Shown one piece after another: positions 1 through 11,275 of a stretch of DNA of 64,000 bases. The position numbers and the translations under genes are program-made. Below the pieces are notes generated by a model. It had not been told where the DNA came from. It ran no database searches and saw only the letters and a list, made by a program, of their open reading frames with translations. Each line of letters begins with the position of its first letter. Within the stretch, counting starts at the first letter, position 1. The stretch is from Patiria miniata (lineage: Eukaryota; Echinodermata; Asteroidea; Valvatida; Asterinidae), in the NCBI RefSeq assembly GCF_015706575.1, contig NW_024037050.1, positions 5,890,001 through 5,954,000 of the forward strand. Direction: 5' to 3'.

Positions 1-860
1 CCAAGTTATAAAAATGGTGGCTTGAAAACGTGTACAAAGTCAATGGGTTAAAAATAAAATCCCACAGCACAAAAACTGCACCTTTAAATGCGTGATTTTC
101 CTTTAAACTGGAACATTTTTATAAAATATTACTTGCTATTCTTACTCTTGGGAATATTTTCAATCAAATGACAGGCGTAAAAAAAATACGATTTCTTTTT
201 CCTTCTCATAGTAATTCTCAGCCGAAGTTCAGAACTACTCAGTAAGATATATCAGTGTTGTATAGGGAAAGACTTGTGGAGAAAGTTGTGTACAAAGTCT
301 ATGAAAAAAATTAATTATTCATGATTCCATAATAAATCACTTGATGATGACGTCATCATGATGTCATAGTTATGGCATAATTTTTGTATGAGGGTCTTCC
401 TTGGCTGTAACTTTGATGACGATTCCAGATCGCCAAGTTATGAAAATGGTGGCTTAAAAAAGGGGAAAAGTCAATAGGTTAAAAATCCCACAGCAGAAAA
501 ACTGCACCTTTAAATGCGTGATTTTCCTTTAAACTGGAACATTTTTATAAAATATTACTTGCTATTCTTACTCTTGGGAATATTTTCAATCAAATGACAG
601 GCGTAAAAAAAATACGATTTCTTTTTCCTTCTCATAGTAATTCTCAGCCGAAGTTCAGAACTACTCAGTAAGATATATCAGTGTTGTATAGGGAAAGACT
701 TGTGGAGAAAGCTGTGTACAAAGTCTATGAGAAAAATTAATTATTCATAAATCCATAATAAATCACTTGATGACGTCACCATGACGTCACTCTTCGGCAC
801 ACATCTTGGCTATAGGGACTATGCTTATGCCAACTTTCAATGATATCTGACAAAGATTAA
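1..860. repeat. Tandem duplication of a ~433-bp repeat module
   Basis: The sequence from base 1 starts again at 434 (CCAAGTTATRAAAATGGTGG) and runs in parallel for about 300 bases with few changes. A third, diverged copy begins near 12,653. Each copy ends in a GATGACGTCAYCATGAYGTCA palindrome pair and a line close to GTACAAAGTCTATG that recurs through the first 13 kb. No coding potential was seen; the short ORFs are chance. It belongs to the same composite repeat family that fills this region. Confidence 0.8.
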
Positions 861-889
861 TGCCAAAAGTGCTATAATACGTCCCTGTC

Positions 890-2065
890 TTTGCGCATGC
901 ATGAACATAAAATCTGTCAAAGTTAGCCGAAAATCGGCTAAAACGGTCACTGTGGACAGGATTTGACCTCAGCAACACCTGCGCTGCAGGCTGACTGACA
1001 TACGATGTATGTGCCTATGTACAACGTACGTGCATGTACATGTACATTGTGGACGTCCTGACCTGTGCATGTTTTGAAGCAGAGGTATTGTCAACGTGAA
1101 GTTTTAAGCGTGCGCAGGGTATGTTCGAGTTCGCTTGTCGCCTTGAAACTTTGAAATGTTTTAGACCTACCCTTCAATCGACAATTAAAGTAAAAACAAA
1201 TATAAAAACTGCCATGGTTGAGTTTTCAGGAATTTTCAAATGAAAAAGGGTCTTTTTATTATAACTTCCGGTCTGATGACGTCATTCGCCTAAAACTTCG
1301 CACACGTCTTAAGTGGGTCAAGGTCATCATATACACCAATATTTAGGCGATTCCGACAAACTTCGTTACAGACATCTATTCAAAATACATTTTTGCTAAT
1401 TTTCAACCTGTCGCTAGAGGGCGCTCGAAGATTGCATGACGTCATCGGTAGATGATTTGAAGAATACTATCGGCCAAGAGACTAACACCGTTAAAAGCAA
1501 GTTCATTTCTATTACCACTTTCAAATAATAAGCCACTTCCGGTTTGGGCCTTTTTCGACCGGAAGCAAGGGTCACGTGATTTCACGCACACTGAATGAAA
1601 TAAAGACCTCAACCTACTCTACCATTTGCCGGCAACAGAATGCTGCGGACGCGTACGGTTGTTTTCTTATGCATTTATGAATATTAAAAGTGTCACAATT
1701 TAATTGCCTATAAATAAACACCTGATGACGTCATCATGACGTCATCATTACACAATGTTGTTTAAATTAGGGTCTTTGCTTAGACAAAGATTGGTGTAAA
1801 TGAAATACTGGCAAAGAGTCAAAAATGCCCTTTGCAAATCGACATTTTTTTTTGAATTTCTGTGTACATAGTCTATGGGAAAAATTAAATATTCAAAAAT
1901 CTATAATAAATTAGTCGATGACGTCACCATGACGTCAATCTTCGGGACACATCTTTGCTATAGGGACTATGCTTATGCCAACTTTGAATGATGTCTGACA
2001 AAGATTAATGCCAAAAGTGGCGTGTAGAAAAAACGTGTACAAAGTCTATGGGCTTTTGGGAAAAA

Positions 2066-2096
<31 letters not shown>

Positions 2097-2322
2097 AGAA
2101 GAAGAAGAAAGAAAAAAAATCAGAACAAAAAGAAAGGCTTTTCCGCAACAATGCGGAAAAGCCAAAAATGAGAACAAAAGAAAGGCTTTCCGCTTTTTTG
2201 CGGAAAAGCCAAAAATGAGAACAAAAGGAAAGGCTTTTCCGCTTTTTTGCGGACAAGCCAAAAATGAGAACAAAAAGAAAGGTTTTTCCGCTTTTTGCGG
2301 AAAAGCCAAATAGAGATCTATG
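890..2322 (+). repeat. Composite CRE-palindrome repeat, copy 1
   Basis: This shares ordered blocks with five other copies: a GCCGAAAATCGGC hairpin near 925, an ACTTCCGGTCTGATGACGTCA block near 1,264, a CTAGAGGGCGCTCGAAG block near 1,413, an ACCGGAAGCAAGGGTCACGTG block near 1,558, a double TGACGTCA palindrome near 1,725, and a GTCTATGGGAAAAATTAAA block near 1,870. It ends in a GAA-rich tract (2,066-2,110) and four stem-loops. It has no recognisable protein, and its transposition mechanism is unknown. Orientation is arbitrary, taken so that the stem-loops are last. Confidence 0.75.
2137..2308. repeat. Array of four stem-loops (GGCTTTTCCGC stem)
   Basis: Four units of about 45 bp each hold an inverted repeat of the type GGCTTTTCCGC-loop-GCGGAAAAGCC, separated by AAAAATGAGAACAAAA spacers and preceded by a (GAA)n purine tract. 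Stem changes are few and some are paired. The ORFs across this array on either strand are low-complexity shadows. Confidence 0.85.
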
Positions 2323-3952
2323 TCTGTTTGCAACAGAACATAGGGCTTTTCCGCATTATGATTTTTTTTAATCAATAATACGTCTCTGACTATGCATGAA
2401 CATAAAGTATGTCAAAGTTAGCCGAAAATCGGCTAAAACGGTCACTGTGGTCAGGATTTGACCTCAGCAACACGTGCCCTGCGGGCTTACTGACATAAGC
2501 CCCTGTCACACTTTTGCGTATCCCAAATCCTTATGAGTTCCTTATCAACAATTTTCAATACGCAGCCGTACGATCAAAAACGTCGAAATTTTTTGATTAC
2601 TTTGACATATGTGCGACGCACATTTAGCGAACAAGTAACGAATTCAGCGCATCCACTGCGTATGAGATGCGTATGAGTTGCGTATGCAGTGCGCAAGTTC
2701 GCCATCTGTGCGTTTCTCATAAGTTACGAATAAGTACAATGCGCTGCCCACTCGCAGGACGAGCGGTACTAATTCGTGCAATACGTCGCTATGTATACGT
2801 CCAATATAGGAGGTCAGCGTATTGCCGCGTATGAACGGCTTATCCCTCACGAACACATAGCGTACTCGTACCGCGCTCGACCGATGCGGGACCGATGCGC
2901 TGCGTATTTATAACTTATGACCTGCATGCCCAAAACTATCCAGCGTACTGGGCCATACCATTCGTATGCCTGCGTACATAAAACTTACATAAAACGATAG
3001 AGATGCATATGAGGTGCGTATTGTGCGTACGACTGCGTATGAAAAAAAAGTCAATGCGCAACTCATAAGGAATTAGGATACGCAGAAGTGTGACAGGGCC
3101 CATACGATGTATGTGCGTATGTACAACGTACGTGCATGTACATGTACATTGTGGACGTCCTGTGCATGTTTTGTCAAAGTTAGCCGAAAATCGGCTAAAA
3201 CGGTCACTTTGGTCAGGATTTGACCTCAGCAACACGTGCACTAGCTCTGCCGGCTGACTGACATACGATGTATGTGCGTATGTACAACGTACGTGCATGT
3301 ACATGTACATTGTGGACGTCATGTGATTGTCAACCTGAAGTTTTAAGCGTGCGCAGGCCATGTTCGAGTTATTGCCTCGAAGCTTTCAAATTTTTTAGAC
3401 CTACCCCTCAATCGACAATTAAAGTAAAAACAAATATAAGAACTGCCATGCTTGATTTTTCAGGAATTTTCAAAGGAAAAAGGGTCTTTTCATTATAACT
3501 TCCGGTCTGTAGACGTCATACGCCAAAAACTCTTTCACACGTCTTAAGGGGGTCAAGGTCATCATATACACCAATATTTAGGCGATTCCGACAAACTTCG
3601 CCACAGACATCTATTCAAAACACATTTTTGAATATTTTCAACCTGTCGCTAGAGGGCGCTCGAAGATTGCATGACGTCATCGGTATATGATTTGAAGAAT
3701 ACTATCAGCCAAGAGACTAACACCGTTAAAAGCAAGTTCATATCTATTACCACTTTCAAATGATAAGCCACTTCCGGTTTGGGCCTTTTTCGACCGGAAG
3801 CAAGGGTCACGTGATTGCACGCACACTGAATGAAATAAAGACCTCAACCTACTCTACCACTTGCCGGCAACAGAATGCTGCGGACGCGTACGGTTTATTT
3901 CTTATGCATTTTCGAATATTAAAAGTGTCACAATTTAATTGCCTATAAATAA
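2323..3952 (+). repeat. Composite CRE-palindrome repeat, copy 2, left part
   Basis: It begins with CTGTTTGCAACAG and continues through the same ordered blocks as copy 1. The segment 2,500-3,100 is extra: it is rich in GCGTATGAG-type words and is bounded on each side by the copy's GCCGAAAATCGGC block, which recurs at 3,182. At 3,952 the copy is cut by a hAT insertion and resumes at 5,839. Confidence 0.75.
2500..3103. repeat. Insert rich in GTGCGTATGAG words inside copy 2
   Basis: The words at both borders are inverted: AAGCCCCTGTCACACTT near 2,499 and AAGTGTGACAGGGCC near 3,085. It looks like a roughly 600-bp inverted-repeat element inserted into the composite repeat, with the adjoining TGACATA(C)GATGTATGTG block continuing at 3,100. 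No protein was seen. The family is not recognised. Confidence 0.55.
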
Positions 3953-3966
3953 CAGTGTTGTAGTCG

Positions 3967-4104
3967 AGGCCACAACCTCCGAGGCCGAGGCCAAGGCCAA
4001 GGCCACAACCTCCGAGGCCAAGGCCGAGGCCGAGGCCACAACCGCGAGGCCAAGGCCAAGGCCGAGGCCACCACCTCCGAGGCCAAGGCCAAGGCCGAGG
4101 CCAG
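3967..4104. repeat. GAGGCC/AAGGCC subterminal array (left)
   Basis: This is a minisatellite of GAGGCC, AAGGCC and CACAACCTCC words immediately inside the left tip of the hAT element. It translates as low-complexity sequence on both strands and is not treated as coding. Confidence 0.85.
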
Positions 4105-5674
4105 ATATCAAAACACGTAATAAAATATAAATCACTAAAACAAGGCTAAGATTATGTTGGAGTTTTAACATCTTTTTAGTTGAATTCACTGAGTTTTGGA
4201 GTGCCTGGCTTACAAATTTACAGCTTGCAATGGGTTTCCTCTTGTAGGGAGTCCGGTGAATGTTATTTTTTAAAGAAAGAAATCTCAAGTTTTGTATCAC
4301 TGAAAGCAAATTACATAACAAAATAATGGCGTTTGAATCAGGCTCATAGATGTTTGCCCTTTGGAGATGCAACAATTTAAATGGTCAAATTTTGAGTTTC
4401 TATTCTGTAAGATTTACATTATTTACTTTTAGCATGTTTTATAAATCTTATTTTCAAAACCTATCAAAATGCTTAATATCATAGGAATTTTCATTAAATA
4501 AACAACAACTTGATATTTGAATCAGGTTTTTACCACTCATAACCAAAAAGTTACGACCCCCCCCCCCCGACCTTCGCACTGTCCAGGCGCGCGCCGACCA
4601 AACACCGCGATGCGACCAGACAATGCCAGACGGCCCGCCGTTACGGACGGGCAAAGCATCGTTCCAATCCCGCTCCACACAACGGGATAAGTGTCCACGC
4701 ATTATCACTGTTAATACTGCGGTACCAGACAAAGTCTGGCAATGGCCAATCCCGCTCCAAACAACACGGCAACACGAAACATGCGTGCATGATATCACTC
4801 AGTTCATCAAAATGACCATGAATTCTCGGATCATCCGATTTGAATCCAATGGCTTCGAAGAATTTTAAGGTCATGGCAAGAGGTAGGGAGTCCAGAGGTT
4901 TTGGCCGTATGTCTGTAACTACCGTAGTCAATTTCAAACCGTGCTTATACATGTAATAAGTATCAACATGGCTCTAAAAATACAAAAAAGTATCCTGGTA
5001 CCACGAGGAATACTGACTCCTATTATTAAAACATTCATTCAGAACTTTGCATTCATTTGGATGGAAAAACGAATTCTGAAATCGCTCTTTCCATATTGAC
5101 CATTTGCGCCAAACATTACCGTGTGAGCCGGAACTTTCATTTAAATTACCGTGTAAAAATAAAATCTACTTAATAAATCGTAGCTGTTTTTATCATATCT
5201 TTATGAAAAAAAAAATGGTACGGCCTAGTACACTCGATCGTACCCAGAAAGTTCAGACTTTTACTGAAACAGTGGCCCATAAAAAGAAATGATTAAGCTT
5301 GCCGCACCTTGCCGCGCCTTGCCGCAAATCATTTTAAAGGTCGGGGTACAGAGGCGAAACGAGAAAATTTTGTACAACACTGCAACCAGACTAGTCTACT
5401 ACCACATGTTATTGTACGCAGATGGGATTGGTGCCAGACTTATGTAGTCTGGCACGCGGTAACAGTTATAACGCTTACACGCACGTGGAAAGCTGAAGCG
5501 CAGGCTAGGCGAAGATGCTACGTACGTGAGTACGTTCAATGCAACCATTTTCAGTTCATTCGTACGTACATTGTATATGCGTTCGTTTCACGGAACCCAC
5601 TGCGGCAGAATCTCGAGGGTTTGATACGGTAAAAACTTAAAATTAATTAGAATAGAAAAGACATCAAAATGGGC

Positions 5675-5832
5675 GGCCTCGAGCCGGCCTCGACCGATTC
5701 GCCGAGGCCGGAAGGCTCCGAGGCCGAGGCCAAGGCCGAGGCCTTGCACCTCCGAGGCCAAGGCCGAGGCCAAGGCCATGAAAATCGGCCTCGAGGCCGG
5801 CCTCGAGGCCGAGGCCGGCCTCGAGACCTCCA
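5675..5832. repeat. GAGGCC/AAGGCC subterminal array (right)
   Basis: This is the matching array inside the right tip of the hAT element, with longer CCGGCCTCGA words. The pair makes the ends of the element GC-rich against AT-rich surroundings. Confidence 0.85.
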
Positions 5833-5838
5833 ACACTG

Positions 5839-6225
5839 ATAAATAAACACCGGATGACGTCATCATGACGTCATCATTACACAATGTTGTTTAAACTAGG
5901 GTCTTTCCTTGGACAAAGATTGGTGTAAATGAATTACTGGCAAAGAGTTGCAATTGCCCTCTGAAAATCGACATTTTTTTTAAAATTTCTGTGTACAAAG
6001 TCTATGGGAAAAATTACATATTCAAAAATCTATAATAAATTAGTCGATGACGTCACCATGACGTCAGTCTTCGGGACACAACTTTGCTATAGGGGCTATG
6101 CCTATGCTGACTTTAAATGATATACGACAAAGATTAATGCCGAAAGTGGCGTTGAGAAAAAAACGTGTACAAAGTCTATGGGATTTGCCAGGGAAAAAAA
6201 AGAAGAAGAAGAAGAAAACTAGATT
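5839..6225 (+). repeat. Composite CRE-palindrome repeat, copy 2, right part
   Basis: It resumes at the duplicated ATAAATAA and carries on with the GATGACGTCATCATGACGTC pair, the CAAAGTCTATGGGAAAAATT block, the GACGTCACCATGACGTCA pair and a short purine tract, as in the uninterrupted copies. Confidence 0.75.
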
Positions 6226-7545
6226 TGTATGTCTGTCGAAACAGAACACAGGGCTTTTTCGCTTTCTTTTATGTAGGAGAATTTCTTCGCCGCACAATTT
6301 TGAAGTGATTGCCGTAAACTTCGCTAGAGTGGCGCTTGGACTGTCCGCGCCCTCACGACCACGTGCGTGTGTGGTGTATGGGAAGCAGGCGATGCCGAAT
6401 CTGGTCCATGTATGTATACACGCACACACTTGCGGTTTATGCTTGGAGGAGTCGACTCGGCATTTTTTTACTCTCTCTGACGCAACTTGCGCAAGGGAAT
6501 TTTTTTGCCGACGCCGCGTCAACTGTGTGAACAATTTGACAAGCTGGGAACTTGGCACTGTTGAGGCAAATGTTTAAGCTATCATTTAATGGGCAATTCA
6601 AGATTATATCTGTACGGATTGATTTGTTAGCAATTTTTGAAAAAGGAAAGGTCTTTTTAACGTAACTTCCGGTCTGATGACGTCATACGCCTAAAACTTC
6701 GCACACGTCTTAAGTGGGTCAAGGTCATCATGCACACTAATATTTGGGCGATTCCGACAGACTTCGCCTCAGACATCTATTCGAAATACATTTTTGAAAA
6801 TTTTCAACCTGTCGCTAGAGGGCGCTCGAAGAGTGCATGACGTCATCGGTAAATGATTTGAAGAATACTCTCAGCCAAGAGACTAACACAGTTGAAAGCA
6901 AGTTCATATCTATTAACACTTTAAAATAATAAGCCACTTCCGGTTTGGGCCTTTTTCGACCGGAAGCAAGGGTCACGTGATTGCACGCACACTGAATGAA
7001 ATAAAGACCTCAACCTACTCTATCACTTGCCGGCAACAGAATGCTGCGGACGCGTACGGTTGGTTTCTTATGCATTTTTAAATATTAAAAGTGTCAAAAT
7101 TTAGTTGCCTATAAATAAACACCGGATGACGTCATCATGACGTCATCATTACACAATGTTGTTTGAATTAGGGTCTTTGCTTGGACAAAGAGCGGTGTAA
7201 ATGAGTTACTGGTAAAGAGTCGAAAATGCCCTTTGAAAATCGACATTTTTTTTTTAATTTCTGTGTACAAAGTCTATGGGAAAAATTAAATATTCAAAAT
7301 TCTATAATAAATCGCGTGATGACTTCAGCATGACGTAATGATTCGGCACACATCTGCAGGTGATGTTCTAAGTATGTGCCAGGTTTGAAGGAAATCGGAA
7401 TTGTTTTAAGGCCAAAAGTGGCGTGTAGAAAAAACGTGTACAAAGTCTATGGGATTTTGTGCAAACAAGAAGTGGAAGAAGAAGAGGAAGAGGAAGAAAG
7501 AAAAACTAGAGATGTGTTTGTGGACAAACACAAGCTGTTTCGACT
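6226..7545 (+). repeat. Composite CRE-palindrome repeat, copy 3
   Basis: It starts with CTGTCGAAACAG. The 5' part (6,270-6,640) differs from the other copies. From the ACTTCCGGTCTGATGACGTCA block at 6,664 onward it follows copies 1, 2 and 4 closely. It ends in a GAAGAGGAAGAGG tract and a GTGTTTGTGGACAAACAC hairpin near 7,515. Confidence 0.7.
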
Positions 7546-7559
7546 GTTACATTATTTGA

Positions 7560-8930
7560 CAAGGACATGAGATTATGACTATTAGTGCATGCAAAGTTTC
7601 AACCGAATCGGACGAATAGTTGCGGAGATAAAGGGCTTTAAAAGATGCAAGGTTAGGGCGCCCTCACATGACGACTACAGAAGTGATACTGTCGCCACCG
7701 ATATTTTCACATTAACACTTCCCAATATGAGGGCATTCAAAGTTTCAACGCAATGGGACCCATGCTTACAAGATATAGGGCTGCAAATGATGCTATGTTA
7801 GGGCGCCCTCACATGACGACCGATGACGTCACCTTGACTTAACCTATATTCTGGTGTATAACGGATTCAAGTTTGTGTGAATGCAAAGCTTCAACCAAAT
7901 CGGATGCATACTCGTGGGGATATAGAAATTATGCAAAGTTAGGGCGCCCTCACATGACAGCTAATGACGTTGCGATGACGTCACCTATATTGCCACACGA
8001 AACACACCCCAATGTGAGGGCATGCAAAGTTTCAACGCAATCAAACCCATACTTGCAAAGTTACAGGGCTGCAACAAATGCAAAGTTAGGGCGCCCTCAC
8101 ATGACACCTGATGACGTCAACATGACGAAAACCTTATAGGACCATCTGCGATTGGTGATATGCGTGTCTGCCAAGTCTGAAGTCAATCAGATCTATGAAA
8201 GTGCCAAAATGTACTAATTGAAGGAAAACGTGTACAAAACCTATGGAGTAAAAATGCACCTTTAATGTTACGTAACCTGACACTTGATGACGTCATGATG
8301 GCGAATTTCTTCTAGGACCATGTGTGGATGGTGGTCTTATAGTCGATCAAATTTACGAAAGTGTCAAAGTGGAGCGTTTTAACACGTGTACAAAACCTAT
8401 GGGGAAAATGTGCATCTTTAATGTGAAGTAACGTGACACCTGATGACGTCACGATCACGAATTTCTTTAACGACCATCTGTGGGTGATGGTATAGGTGTG
8501 TACCAAGTGTAACGTCGATCGGATTCACGAAAGTGCCGAAATGGAGCGTTTTAAAACGTGTACAAACCCTATGGGGAAAAATACATCTTTAATGTGACGT
8601 AACCTGACACTTGATGACGTCACGATCACGAATTTCGTCTAGGACCATCTGTGGGTGGTGGTCCAAGTATGAATTAAGTTTAAAGTCGATCGGATTTACG
8701 AAGATGCCAAACTGGAGTGTTTTAAAACGTGTACAAAACATATGGGGAAAAATGCATCTTTAATGTAACGTAACCCAACACCTGATGACGTCACGATCAC
8801 AAATTTCTTCTAGGACCATCTGTGGGTGGTGGTCTAAGTATGTACCAAGTCTGAAATCAATCGGATTTTAAAAAGTGGTAAAGTGGATTGGTAGAAGAAA
8901 CGTGTGTTAAACCTATGGAGAAAAAGTCTG
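7560..8930 (+). repeat. Tandem array of ~170-bp modules each with TGACGTCA
   Basis: About eight diverged modules follow each other. The first set repeats TTAGGGCGCCCTCACATGAC followed by TGACGTCA-like words. The second set (about 8,230-8,900) repeats CCTGACACTTGATGACGTCA, then AGGACCATCTGTGGGTG, then an AACGTGTACAAAACCTATGG line. Length and order are regular, but the sequence between anchors drifts. No reading frame is conserved. Confidence 0.75.
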
Positions 8931-8959
8931 AAAAAGGAAAAAAAAAAAAAGAAAAAAAA

Positions 8960-9060
8960 AAATCTTAACGAAAACAAGAGCTGTTTCGGTGTGTACACCG
9001 AAACAGCTAACTAGAACTATGTGGTTGTGAGTGAACAACCACAGAGCTGTTCCCAACATG
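8960..9060. repeat. Stem-loop pair (AGCTGTTTCGGTGT stem)
   Basis: After an A-rich purine tract comes a perfect inverted repeat, AGCTGTTTCGGTGT-GT-ACACCGAAACAGCT, then AACTAGAAC and a GTGGTTGT/ACAACCAC hairpin, then AGCTGTTCCCAAC. The stem differs from those in other copies, while the spacing and the CTAG word stay the same. Confidence 0.8.
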
Positions 9061-9269
9061 TTTTTGATTGTCTATTGCACAGTACAAAATGATTCAATGA
9101 TTTGTTCTAAACAAATTTTACTATTAAATTGAAATTATAATATGAATCGGTGATGGTTTTGTTCGGGACACATTTTCCGAAGAGAAGCTGGTTGGGTTCT
9201 TAAAACATAAAATTGAAAATATATTTTTGGGAACAGGTCTGTTTGTACGAGATATAGACATATAAGTAG

Positions 9270-10690
9270 AGATCTATATCTGTTTGCAACAGAACAAAGG
9301 GCTTTTCCGCATTATGATTTGTTTTTATCAATAATACGTCCCTGACTATGCATGAACATAAAATCTGTCAAAGTTAGCTGGAAATCGGCTAAAACGGTCA
9401 CTGTGAACAGGATTTGACCTCAGCAACACGTGCGCTGTGCGCGGGCTGACTGACATACGATATGTACAACGTACGTGCATGTACATGTACAGGTACATTG
9501 TGGACGTCCTGTGCATGTTTTAAAGCAGAGGTATTGTCAACCTGAAGTTTGAAGCGTGCGCAGGGCATGTCCGAGTTTGCTTATTGCCTCGAAGCTTTGA
9601 AATGATTAAGACCTACCCTTAAATAGACAATTAAATTAAAACTAATATAAAAACTGCCATGGCATATTTTTCAGGAATTTTCTAAGGAAAAAGGGTCTTT
9701 TCATTATAACTTCCGGTCTGATGACGTCATACACCTTAAACTTTGCACACGTCTTAAGTGGGTCATGGTCATCATATACACCGATATTTAGGCGATTCCA
9801 ACAAACTTCGCCACAGACATCTATTCAAAATACATTTTTGAAAATGTTCAACCTGTCGCTAGAGGGCGCTCGAAGATTGCATGACGTCATCGGTAGATGA
9901 TTTGAAGAATACTATCGGCCAAGAGACTAACACCGTTAAAAGCAAGTTCATATCTATTACCACTTTCAAATAATAAGCCACTTCCGGTTTTGGCCTTTTT
10001 CGACCGGAAGCAAGGGTCACGTGATTTCACGCACACTGAATGAAATAAAGACCTCAACCTACTCTACCACTTGCCGGCAACAGAATGCTGCGGACGCTTA
10101 CGGTTGATTTCTTATACATTTTTAAATATTAAAATTGTCACAATTTAATTGCCTATAAATAAACACCGGATGACGTCGTCATGACGTCATCATTACACAA
10201 TGTTGTTTGAATTAGGGTCTTTGCTTGGACAAAGATTGGTGTAAATGAATTACTGGCAAAGAGTCGAAAATGCCCTCTGAAAATTGACATTTTAAAAAAA
10301 ATTCTGTGTACAAAGTCTATGGGAAAAATTAAATATTCAAAATTCTATAATAAATCACGTGATGACGTCAGCGTGACGAAAAGTTTCGGCACACATCCTC
10401 AGATGATGATTAATAACTATGCTGAGTTTAAAGTTGATCGGATTTAAAATAATTGCCAAAGTGGCTTGTAGAATAAAATCGTGTACAAAACCTATGGGGA
10501 AAGCTGAAAAAGAAAAAAAAAAAAACAAAAGGAAAAAAAAAAACTTTAACGAAAACAATAGCTGTTCCCAATTGAAATTGGGAACAGCTAAAAATCAGAA
10601 CAAAAAGAAAGGCTTTTTCGCAAGAATTGCGAAAAAGCCAAAGACTAGAAATGTGTTTGTGGACAAACACTGAGCTGTTTCGACCGTTTT
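9270..10690 (+). repeat. Composite CRE-palindrome repeat, copy 4
   Basis: This is the full ordered set of blocks from CTGTTTGCAACAG (9,282) to the purine tract near 10,510-10,550. Two stem-loops follow at 10,559-10,640 with stems AGCTGTTCCCAATT and GGCTTTTTCGCAA, then CTAG and a GTGTTTGTGGACAAACAC hairpin. Confidence 0.75.
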
Positions 10691-11275
10691 ATTAATGACT
10701 GCCGTAAAGGAGTTTCATCCAGGACGAATGAACATGTACATGCGTATTCTATACAAAAAGTGTCTATGCTATGTAAAAAAACAAACCATTTTTTTCATGA
10801 CGTCATGATGACGGCACACATTTTTTGAAATGTTCTGTATCTATCTACGACCTAACAAACCTTTCGCAAAAAAGAATTTGAATTAACCTCGTTCCATTGA
10901 TGAGATATGAGTAAAAGGTCTAACAATTGAATAATTCATATAAAACACATGATGACGTCATCGTCACGTCACTGCAATTTTTGTCTATAACACTTCCTGG
11001 AATATCTGCATACCGACATTGAACCCAATCGGACATCAGGTTCTCTGAGGTCGATCGGTCGAAAATTTGAAGAAAATATTAAAATTTGAAAAATTCATAA
11101 AAAATCAGATGATGACGTCATGATGACGTCACTTCAGATTTTGAATGCTTTTATCTATACCTACCTACCCACCAACTTTCATAACGATCGGACATACCCT
11201 GATATGAAAATTAAAAAAAAATCACGTTTTTGATGACGTCATGATGACGTCACACATTTTACGAAATTTTGCAAA
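10691..11275 (+). repeat. TGACGTCA modules, diverged
   Basis: Four modules of about 130-150 bp share GATGACGTCATSRTSACGTCA pairs, followed by ATACCTACCTACCCACCAA-like words. Similar modules occur at 12,120-12,590. Nothing coding was seen. Confidence 0.65.

Larger units (their letters stand above)
3953..5838. mobile_element. Non-autonomous hAT-type DNA transposon
   Basis: The ends are a perfect 8-bp inverted repeat, CAGTGTTG and CAACACTG. The flanks are a perfect 8-bp target duplication, ATAAATAA (3,945-3,952 and 5,839-5,846). When the insert is removed, the neighbouring repeat copy reads through as in its sisters. An 8-bp TSD with CAGNGNTG-like tips is typical of the hAT superfamily. Arrays of GAGGCC/AAGGCC words lie just inside both ends (3,967-4,104 and 5,680-5,830) and probably serve as subterminal transposase sites. 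No transposase is recognisable in the 1.9 kb. Confidence 0.85.

Noticed and set aside
2137-2308. Possible CRISPR array
   Set aside because: The repeats are eukaryotic stem-loops with conserved, not unique, spacers, in a TE field with no cas genes.
2008-2375. ORFs of 83-109 codons on both strands over the GAA tract and stem-loops
   Set aside because: They translate as poly-Glu/poly-Ser and repeated KAFP words from a purine tract and hairpins. They are not conserved in sister copies.
3935-4375. ORFs in the GAGGCC array (LGLGLG, EAKAEA types)
   Set aside because: Low-complexity translation of a minisatellite inside a hAT element.
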